The notes under the pieces are model-generated. The model was not told where the DNA came from and ran no database searches. It worked only from the letters and a program-made list of their open reading frames with translations. The position numbers and the translations under genes are program-made. This document shows positions 57,773 through 64,000 of a stretch of 64,000 bases of DNA, in pieces. This DNA comes from Edwardsiella hoshinae NBRC 105699 = ATCC 33379 (GTDB lineage Bacteria; Pseudomonadota; Gammaproteobacteria; Enterobacterales; Enterobacteriaceae), in assembly GCF_000474215.1 (NCBI RefSeq), contig NZ_BAUC01000016.1:1-64000 (forward strand), written 5' to 3'. Position 1 is the first letter of the stretch. Each line of letters begins with the position of its first letter.

Positions 57773-57896
57773 GGTGCCTGTCATTCTGGCTGACGTAGGA
57801 TCTTTTGCCTCCAGCCCGTTGTCGGAATAAGCCGATGGGGGGAAGTGGGGGAGTGTGTTAGTCTGGAGCCGAGATAGCCTAAACAAGGATTTGATG

Positions 57897-58400
57897 ATGA
57901 AGACATTCTCCATGATGATGGCCGGTATGTTGCTTGCGGCCTCCTCTGCCGCCGCCTGGGCCGACTCGACGGATCTGAGCCGCCAACCGTTGGATAAAAT
58001 CGCCCCTTATCCGCAAGCGGAGGCGGGGATGACGCGTCAGGTGATCTACTTGCCGCCGCGCGCGGACGAAGCGGATCTGCGCGTTGAGTTGCTGATTGGC
58101 AAGACACTATCGGTGGATTGTAACCGTCAGCGCCTGATGGGCGAGTTGGACAGTAAGACCCTCGAAGGATGGGGCTATGACTATCTGGTGATGGAGAAGG
58201 TCACGGGGCCGGTGGGCACGATGATGGCCTGTCCAGACAATCAGCGTCGTGAGGCATTTGTCACGGTGCATCTCGGCGATGAGGCCTTGCAACGCTATAA
58301 CAGCAAGTTGCCGCTGGTGGTCTATGTCCCGCAAGGGGTACAGGTGAAGTACCGTATCTGGCAGGCTCAGGCGCAGGTACAGGATGCGCTGAGCAAATAA
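57897..58400 (+). CDS. eco: ecotin, periplasmic serine protease inhibitor
   Basis: Ecotin dimers block trypsin-like and elastase-like proteases and protect gut bacteria from host enzymes. The 167-aa precursor has a signal peptide cut after AAAWA. The reactive loop VGTMMACP has the Met P1 residue, with the two conserved disulfide cysteines (SVDCN, MACPD) and [21 protein letters not shown] near the end. Two ATGs occur; 57897 has better spacing from AAGGA. Confidence 0.95.
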   Translation: MKTFSMMMAGMLLAASSAAAWADSTDLSRQPLDKIAPYPQAEAGMTRQVIYLPPRADEADLRVELLIGKTLSVDCNRQRLMGELDSKTLEGWGYDYLVMEKVTGPVGTMMACPDNQRREAFVTVHLGDEALQRYNSKLPLVVYVPQGVQVKYRIWQAQAQVQDALSK

Positions 58401-58409
58401 AACGTGGCC

Positions 58410-58432
58410 GCGCCCCGCGCTAGCGAGGGCGC
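58410..58432. terminator. hairpin between eco and the AraC-family gene
   Basis: GCGCCC and GGGCGC pair around an 11-nt segment that itself contains GCTAGC. It sits at the exact junction of two convergent genes; there is no long T-run. Confidence 0.35.
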
Positions 58433-58434
58433 AC

Positions 58435-58818
58435 TTAAATCGGCGCCAGCTGTGGTCCTACGTGGCGCTCGCCTCCTTGCCCTTCTGCGCGCTGGCGATA
58501 ACTGCCTGGCGAAGTGCCATAACGGCGCTTAAAGGCACGGCTAAAGGTCTGCTGGCTGTCAAAACCATATTGCAGCGTAATCTCCATGATTTTCTTATTG
58601 CTGCGCTGCAACTCAGCCGCCGCACGGATCAGGCGGCGTCGACGGACGTAGGCGGCCAGATTATATCCCGTCACCTCCTTGAATAGACGTTGCAGATACC
58701 ATTTTGAGTACCCCGCACGCTCGGCGATATCGTCGATCAGAATGCGTTTATCCAGATTCTGCTCTATCCACTGAATTAATGCATCAACCAAGAGCTGGTG
58801 TTGTCCTTGGGTCGTCAT
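58435..58818 (-). CDS. AraC-family regulator of the MarA/SoxS/RamA type
   Basis: A 127-aa protein made of the bare two-helix-turn-helix AraC DNA-binding unit, with no sensor domain. It has IQWIEQNLDKRILIDDIAERAGYSKWYLQRLFKEVTG and ITLQYGFDSQQTFSRAFKRRYGTSPGSYR, which follow MarA, SoxS, RamA and PqrA closely. Such proteins switch on efflux (acrAB-tolC) and stress genes and are controlled by their own level. The ATG at 58818 has GGAGG upstream. Which member it is (SoxS lacks its soxR partner here) is uncertain. Confidence 0.9.
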   Translation of the reverse strand: MTTQGQHQLLVDALIQWIEQNLDKRILIDDIAERAGYSKWYLQRLFKEVTGYNLAAYVRRRRLIRAAAELQRSNKKIMEITLQYGFDSQQTFSRAFKRRYGTSPGSYRQRAEGQGGERHVGPQLAPI

Positions 58819-59017
58819 TGGCAATCCCTCCATCGCAGGCATTCGTTGAGCCGACTTTTATGTTAGCGGAACAAAAATAGAGAGACTTATACAAAAACTA
58901 AGGCTTCTTCTTGTTTTGTAAAGAAATGCCAGCGAGGTGTTTCCAGGCGTAATAATCGGCGCAATAAGAAGAGAATGTGAAGCGGGCGGAGAGGAGGGCC
59001 TCTCCGCGCGTAGCGGA

Positions 59018-59659
59018 TCAGGCGGTTGCGCTGGCCAGCTTACTGGCGAATCCGAGGAACATCATCCCGACCAGGGAGTTACCTAGACGTGCCAGACGCT
59101 GCTTCTGGCCGAGGAAATGTGCCAGAGCGGCACCGGAAAAGATCAAGAAGCTCATGTAGCAGATGCTGATGCACTCCAGGATTGTCGCCAAGATCAGGAA
59201 CGATAACCCGGTATGAGCGTAGTTTAAGTCGATAAACTGTACGAAAAAAGAGACATAGAACAGGATCGACTTGGGATTAGTCAGACTCAGGGTCAGTGCC
59301 TTACGGAACGTATGGCTGACCTCGATACGCGCCTCTCCCTCGGCGGGTGTGTCGCGCCGACGTAGCGTAGAATAGAGGATTTTAATCCCCAGATAGAGAA
59401 GATACAGAGCCCCGAGCATTTTGATCAGGTTGAACAGGAACGGCGAGGAGCGGATTAACGAGGCGATCCCGAGATAGGCCAGAAAGATCAATACCCCGTC
59501 GCCGATCAACACCGCGCTGGCGGCTTTATAGCCTTCGCGTACGCCGCCGGTGATCCCGGTCTTTAGTACGAACAGCGTGTTGGGGCCGGGAACCAGGATG
59601 ATAAATACCGCACCCAGGACATACGTCCAGATATTGAGTACGCCAAAGCTTTCTAACAC
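59018..59659 (-). CDS. leuE: leucine exporter LeuE (LysE/RhtB family)
   Basis: A 213-aa inner-membrane exporter of leucine and similar amino acids. Sequence and length follow E. coli LeuE (212 aa): VLNIWTYVLGAVFIILVPGPNTLFVLK, LYLLYLGIKILY, TLSLTNPKSILFYVSFFVQFID and GNSLVGMMFLGFASKLA. It starts at GTG with GAGG upstream. Confidence 0.93.
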   Translation of the reverse strand: MLESFGVLNIWTYVLGAVFIILVPGPNTLFVLKTGITGGVREGYKAASAVLIGDGVLIFLAYLGIASLIRSSPFLFNLIKMLGALYLLYLGIKILYSTLRRRDTPAEGEARIEVSHTFRKALTLSLTNPKSILFYVSFFVQFIDLNYAHTGLSFLILATILECISICYMSFLIFSGAALAHFLGQKQRLARLGNSLVGMMFLGFASKLASATA

Positions 59660-59865
59660 ATCAACCTCTTTCTAATAAGTAAATTATATGGGATTGGGGC
59701 CATAACAGCGGCTGAATATTCTACACATTTTATTCGACGAATGGCAGAGGAGCACGCCGAGTCATTTACTCGGGAACCTGAGTGGCGCATAACCGACGCT
59801 CGCCGGCCTCATGCGGGCCAGTGGGGACAGCGGCGTCGAGCCTATAACGAGATCAGCGTACGGGC

Positions 59866-60075
59866 TTACTTGGTGCAGCTATCGACGCTGGTCAGGTAGT
59901 AGGTGCTATGCAGATCGATCATCGATGCCAGGCGCGCATTAGCCATCATCATCGCTTTGGGACGCGATTCGGCGCTGATGACAAAGGCGCCTTGCTCTTT
60001 ACTGGCGGTGGTTTTCCCCGTTTTTTCCTCTGTTAACGTGAGAATATGGTCATAACGACATAAAAACTGTTGCAT
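59866..60075 (-). CDS. small hypothetical protein, 69 aa
   Basis: A short protein beginning MQQFLCRYDHILTLTEE, with a mixed charged and polar sequence and two cysteines, and no membrane helix or signal. GAGG lies 9 nt before the ATG. I do not recognise the family. It stands alone between leuE and a long AT-rich gap; the ribosome site and the balanced composition support it, but it could be a chance frame. Confidence 0.5.
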   Translation of the reverse strand: MQQFLCRYDHILTLTEEKTGKTTASKEQGAFVISAESRPKAMMMANARLASMIDLHSTYYLTSVDSCTK

Positions 60076-60679
60076 GCGGTAGCCTCAAATCAACTGTGTG
60101 TACAAAGCGGGACGCAAGATCCCTGAACGCGGAACATAACACCGCGTGAAATAGGTCGGATGTGCCGTACGCCACGCCGGGCAAGCGGGGGCGTCGACGG
60201 ATATGGGGGAAAAATTTATTTTTATTTACCATATCGTTAGCTGAATTTTCAGCCTACATCCGACTGTCTGACGTCACAGCGACGTCTTTATGGTTAGTGT
60301 AGACATTATTACCTGTGCGAACATATAGATTTGTGAAAACTGTTGCAACTCATTAGCACATCCTGCGTGTTTCTCGCTCGTCGCGTACGCCTGAGCTTAC
60401 ATCCTTGGCTATGCTTATTTACGCAACTTTCGGCATTGGGTATGCGCTGCCTGACGCTCTTCTGTCCCATCGGTGGCCTGTTGGCGCGGTTATGGCCTAT
60501 TGTACGACTGCATAACCGCGCTTGATTAGTAAAACTTATAACTGAGCGACGATTACGAGAAATTCTATTTTCAGGGTTAATTTCCGTATTTTGACTTGAA
60601 CGCAGCATTTCATCATGAGATTAATGAGGCCTCTTAGAACCAAAAGGTATAGGTTCTGTTTAATCCAAGGAGAAATATT
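60076..60679. other. long AT-rich intergenic region
   Basis: 604 bp between two small divergent genes. A 99-aa open frame on the minus strand (60309-60608) has no ribosome site and a basic, chance-like composition. No RNA gene is recognised, but the length leaves room for a small RNA. Confidence 0.4.
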
Positions 60680-60919
60680 ATGTTGACTGCTATTTATTCT
60701 GGTTTTCGTGGTTCGTTGCGTTGGGTCTTCATGCCGGCTTATCGTGGACATGGCGATTATACGCTGTTGTTAACCGTTGTGTTTTTCTTTGGGATGAGTC
60801 TGGTGCGCTCCCTGGCTTGGGGAGAGATGAGCAGTTGGTATCATGTATTTATTAATATTCCATTTCTGATGATTGCCTATGCACTGGCTTGGATGGTGGA
60901 GCGCGCGATTAAGGAGTAA
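60680..60919 (+). CDS. small membrane protein, two transmembrane helices
   Basis: A 79-aa protein with a basic N-terminus (GFRGSLRWVFMPAYRGHGDY) and two hydrophobic helices (TLLLTVVFFFGMSLV and VFINIPFLMIAYALAWMV), ending in RAIKE. AAGGAG is 9 nt upstream of the ATG. No family recognised. A hairpin lies downstream, so it is likely a single-gene unit. Confidence 0.7.
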   Translation: MLTAIYSGFRGSLRWVFMPAYRGHGDYTLLLTVVFFFGMSLVRSLAWGEMSSWYHVFINIPFLMIAYALAWMVERAIKE

Positions 60920-60980
60920 TAGATTATTAAACAGGTAAAGGTTGTTTTAACCTCAAATAAAGTCTTCGGATGTTTCCATT

Positions 60981-61019
60981 GCCGCCTAGTGAGCGTGCCT
61001 TATTAGCTAGGCGGCATTC
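60981..61019 (+). terminator. candidate terminator after the small membrane protein gene
   Basis: GCCGCCTAG pairs with CTAGGCGGC (9 bp, 17-nt loop) followed by ATTCTCTCT. A weaker AGGTT/AACCT hairpin precedes it. Confidence 0.5.
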
Positions 61020-61093
61020 TCTCTCCACGCTGGGTTAATCTGTCTGTTCCCCGTTTTGATCGTCTCGCTTTCCCCGAGGTGTGTCACTGGCCC

Positions 61094-62137
61094 TCAATGG
61101 CATGCGACGCGCGGCGCTTGGGCGGCGTCAAAGTCGGCACGGAGCTGGACGATGGGTAACTGACGTCCGATGATCACCAGGCGCGAGCCGGGCGTCTCTG
61201 TAGCGCGCCAGGGCGAGCCATAGTCGAACCCCACCACGCGATGAATGCCTTGTACCACCAAGCGCTTGGGCTGCGCATTGATGGCCAGAATGCCCTTATA
61301 ACGCAGCATATCGTTACCGTATTGCTCCACCCAGCGCTCCATCGTCTGGCCGATACGTTGTAGATCCATGTATCCCCCCTCGAGGAGATGGGCCTGAATG
61401 GCGTCATCGACGGCGCTGGCGCTATTGGGGCGCGGACGAAATGGACGTAAGCGTGGCTGGGCATCGCCTTGCGGGGTGATGATATGTATCCCCTGGGACA
61501 GCGTCAGCTCATCGCTGAGGGTGAAGGCGTGTAGATCCAGCCACAATGCCGCCGGACAGGCCCCGTGTTCAACCTGATAAATATCGGCGCGGGAATTGAT
61601 ACGGCGGATACGCGCCAAGAGCGCCTCGCGATGCGCCGTGCTTACGGCATCGCACTTGGTCAGCAGAATACGATCGGCAAAGCCCAACTGCGCCGCGGCG
61701 ACCGGGTGCTGGTCTAACTGTATGGCGAGATGCTGGGCGTCGGCCAGCGCGATCACCGCATCTAAGCGCAGCGCGTCGCGTAGCGCTGGCTCGACGAAGA
61801 AGGTTTGTACGATCGGCGCCGGATCGGCCAGCCCGGTGCATTCGATGATGAGATGGTCGAAGCGGAGGGCCCCCTGTTGCCGTCGTTGGAGCAGATCTTG
61901 CAATGCCGCGCTGAACTCGCCGCGTACGCTACAGCAGACACAACCGTTGCTTAATTCGGTGACGCAGACACTATCATCGACCTCGAGCAGCGCCCCATCG
62001 AGATTGATGGCACCAAACTCATTTTCGACGATAGCCAGACGACGATCCGCGCCGTGGCGCAGATAGTAATTAAGTAGGGTGGTTTTCCCGGCACCGAGGA
62101 AGCCGGTCAAAAGGGTGACGGAAACGGGGTCCAGCAT
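61094..62137 (-). CDS. yjiA: CobW/COG0523-family GTPase YjiA
   Basis: A 347-aa G3E-family GTPase, related to metallochaperones; E. coli YjiA (318 aa) binds zinc and other metals. It has the Walker A motif LTGFLGAGKTTLL near residue 12, the metal-binding CxCC motif in SNGCVCCSVRGE, Walker B IIECTGLADP and TKCD. A COG0523 C-terminal domain follows. The ATG at 62137 has AGGAGAG upstream. It is the last gene of the btsT-yjiX-yjiA set, as in E. coli. Confidence 0.93.
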   Translation of the reverse strand: MLDPVSVTLLTGFLGAGKTTLLNYYLRHGADRRLAIVENEFGAINLDGALLEVDDSVCVTELSNGCVCCSVRGEFSAALQDLLQRRQQGALRFDHLIIECTGLADPAPIVQTFFVEPALRDALRLDAVIALADAQHLAIQLDQHPVAAAQLGFADRILLTKCDAVSTAHREALLARIRRINSRADIYQVEHGACPAALWLDLHAFTLSDELTLSQGIHIITPQGDAQPRLRPFRPRPNSASAVDDAIQAHLLEGGYMDLQRIGQTMERWVEQYGNDMLRYKGILAINAQPKRLVVQGIHRVVGFDYGSPWRATETPGSRLVIIGRQLPIVQLRADFDAAQAPRVACH

Positions 62138-62225
62138 GGTGCTCTCCTGTGCGGCTCGCCCGGACTCGCCGGGCGTGCTGATCATGGCTTTGCTTCGCCG
62201 CGGAGGCGGCGGTTCGTGGCGGCGC

Positions 62226-62423
62226 TCAACAGCAGCGAGTGTTGCCCTTCGCGCCATAGCGCGCATCCTGGCGCTCACGGAAAAACGCTTCATAACTCAT
62301 CGGCGTCTGTTCGGGATGCGTCAGGCGCATATGTTGCACATAGTTGTCGTAATCGGGGACGCCGACCATCAGTTTCGCGGCCTGTCCCAGATATTTTCCT
62401 GCCTTGGCAAGTGTATCGAACAT
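62226..62423 (-). CDS. yjiX: YbdD/YjiX-family small protein
   Basis: A 65-aa protein with the family pattern [39 protein letters not shown] and the terminal Arg-Cys-Cys. It always accompanies CstA/BtsT carriers; its function is unknown. It lies 46 bp after btsT and 88 bp before yjiA. Confidence 0.93.
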   Translation of the reverse strand: MFDTLAKAGKYLGQAAKLMVGVPDYDNYVQHMRLTHPEQTPMSYEAFFRERQDARYGAKGNTRCC

Positions 62424-62469
62424 GGTTCCTCCATGATCCCCCGACGGGCCTATCGCCGGGGGAAAAGGG

Positions 62470-64000
62470 TTAAGCTTGGCTGCGCTGACCCTGTGGTACG
62501 GGCGGCACCGCCTCTAGCGGTAGCGCTTGATAGGGCACCTCATGGGCGCTGGGATGCGGGTTGCGTAGCGCCGCCAGGGCACACTTCAGAGAGAAGAGGC
62601 CTAATACCACTACCACCAGCATAAAGAACAGGGTCAGTCCGGCATCCAAACGGTTGTTGAACACCAACTGCGCCAGTTGCGTCTGGGTGTACTGCGCCGG
62701 AATATTGCCGCTGTCGATCATCGCTTGAAACTTGTTGGCCACGGCCAGGAAGCCAACGCGTGCATCGCTGCTGAAGGTTTTCTCCCAGCCGGCGCTCATG
62801 GTGCAGACCAATAGCCAGGCGGTAGGCAACAGCGCGACCCAGGCATAGGCTTGGCGTTTCATGCGGAACAACACCACGGCACACAACATCAGCGCCATCG
62901 CGGCCAGCATTTGGTTAGCGATGCCGAACAGGGGCCATAGGGTATTGATGCCGCCAAGGGGATCGACCACCCCTTGATGCAGGAAGTAGCCCCAGGCCAA
63001 TACACACAGCGCCGTAGCCAATAGGTTGGCCGGCAATGAGTCGGTCTTCTTCAGCGACGGGGAGATCACCCCCAGCAGATCTTGCAGCATGAAACGTGCC
63101 GCCCGAGTCCCGGCATCGACCGCCGTCAGAATAAACAACGCCTCGAACAGGATGGCGAAGTGATACCAGAATGACACATTCATCAGCCCGCCCAGGGCGC
63201 CGTGCAGGATATAGGCCATGCCGACCGCTAAGGTCGGTGCTCCGCCGGCGCGGGAAATGATACTCTGCTCGCCCACCTCTTCGGCGATGGCATGCAGGGC
63301 CTCTGGGGTGATGGTAAAGCCCCAGCCACTGACGACCTGTGCCGCGGAGGCCACCACATCGGCGCTACCTGCTGGCGCCAGCAGTGCCAGCGGGCTGTTC
63401 ATGGCGAAGTAGACCCCCGGGTCGATGACGCAGGCGGCGACCAGCGCCATGATGGCGACGAACGATTCCATCAACATGCCGCCATAGCCGATGAAGCAAG
63501 CCTGATCCTCGTTAGCCAGCATCTTCGGGGTGGTCCCCGAGGCGATGAGGGCGTGGAAACCGGAAACCGCACCACAGGCGATGGTGATAAACAGGAAGGG
63601 GAACAGATCGCCTGCCCAGACCGGCCCGCTGCCGTCGATGAAGCGGGTCAGTGCCGGCATTTGTAGCGTCGGACGCATGATGAGGATGCCGATGGCTAGG
63701 CCGACGATGGTGCCGATCTTGAGGAAGGTGGAGAGGTAGTCGCGTGGCGCCAGCAAGAGCCACACCGGTAACACTGAGGCGATAAAGCCGTAGCCGACCA
63801 GCAGCCAGGTGAGCTGGACGCCGGTAAAGTCAAAGTAGGCCGCCCACGTCGGACTTTCTGCCACCCAACCGCCGGAGACGATGGCGAAGATCAGACACAG
63901 CAGGCCGATGATCGACACCTCGCCGATGCGTCCCGGACGCAGATAGCGCGTATATATTCCCATGAATAACGCCAGCGGGATGGTAAAGGCGACGGTATAG
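62470..64000 (-). CDS. btsT: pyruvate transporter BtsT/CstA family (N-terminus missing)
   Basis: The C-terminal ~510 residues of a carbon-starvation (CstA) family carrier; the frame stays open past the right edge, so the first ~200 residues are outside. It is polytopic, with [56 protein letters not shown] and [19 protein letters not shown]. The yjiX-yjiA neighbours point to BtsT (YjiY), a pyruvate/H+ symporter in E. coli, rather than CstA. The internal Met at 63963 is not the start. Confidence 0.93.
   Translation of the reverse strand, partial: YTVAFTIPLALFMGIYTRYLRPGRIGEVSIIGLLCLIFAIVSGGWVAESPTWAAYFDFTGVQLTWLLVGYGFIASVLPVWLLLAPRDYLSTFLKIGTIVGLAIGILIMRPTLQMPALTRFIDGSGPVWAGDLFPFLFITIACGAVSGFHALIASGTTPKMLANEDQACFIGYGGMLMESFVAIMALVAACVIDPGVYFAMNSPLALLAPAGSADVVASAAQVVSGWGFTITPEALHAIAEEVGEQSIISRAGGAPTLAVGMAYILHGALGGLMNVSFWYHFAILFEALFILTAVDAGTRAARFMLQDLLGVISPSLKKTDSLPANLLATALCVLAWGYFLHQGVVDPLGGINTLWPLFGIANQMLAAMALMLCAVVLFRMKRQAYAWVALLPTAWLLVCTMSAGWEKTFSSDARVGFLAVANKFQAMIDSGNIPAQYTQTQLAQLVFNNRLDAGLTLFFMLVVVVLGLFSLKCALAALRNPHPSAHEVPYQALPLEAVPPVPQGQRSQA

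Noticed and set aside
60309-60608. 99-aa open frame on the minus strand
   Set aside because: No ribosome site, very basic and low-complexity composition, and it lies in AT-rich spacer DNA.

Overview
The window looks like a chromosomal piece of a GC-rich member of the Enterobacterales. Edwardsiella is my best guess. It rests on gene order, protein likeness to E. coli and Salmonella families, base composition judged by eye, and a glycosaminoglycan/GalNAc locus of the kind expected in a chondroitin-degrading fish pathogen; I could not run a database search. No phage, IS element, integrase, CRISPR array or rRNA operon was seen.

Layout. 1-0.6 kb: two identical tRNA-Lys genes, each followed by an rtT-like repeat ending in a copy of the tRNA 3' end. 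0.9-10.8 kb: aroG, Fur-boxed gpmA, an SLC13 transporter, galETKM with both GalR operators, a CPBP protease and modE. 11-18.9 kb: acrZ, then a five-gene CS1/CFA-I-type (alpha) chaperone-usher fimbrial operon and a ydcF homologue, which together separate acrZ from modABC (they are neighbours in E. coli). 19-29.5 kb: modABC, ybhA, ggt and the divergent bioA / bioBFCD with two BirA-type operators. 30-36.8 kb: uvrB, a VF530-family protein, dusC, an EamA transporter, pbpG and yedI.

37.4-52 kb is the most interesting part. It holds a DeoR-family regulator (agaR), both tagatose-bisphosphate aldolase subunits (kbaZ, kbaY), agaS, a complete mannose-family PTS (agaVWEF), agaA, a cytosolic GH88/GH105 unsaturated-uronyl hydrolase, an anaerobic sulfatase maturase, a secreted Cys-type sulfatase, a DUF2264 protein and a DJ-1/PfpI protein. 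Read together, these form a pathway for sulfated, GalNAc-containing uronic disaccharides such as chondroitin or dermatan sulfate lyase products: desulfation in the periplasm, PTS import, removal of the unsaturated uronate in the cytosol, then GalNAc-6-P to tagatose-6-P and on to triose phosphates. CTTTC/GAAAG repeats before agaR and before the maturase-sulfatase pair suggest shared control by AgaR.

52-64 kb: yajD, a chemoreceptor with a sigma-28-like promoter, a LysR regulator, ybiT, ecotin, a MarA/SoxS-type regulator, leuE, two small unknown genes, and the btsT-yjiX-yjiA operon. btsT runs off the right edge.
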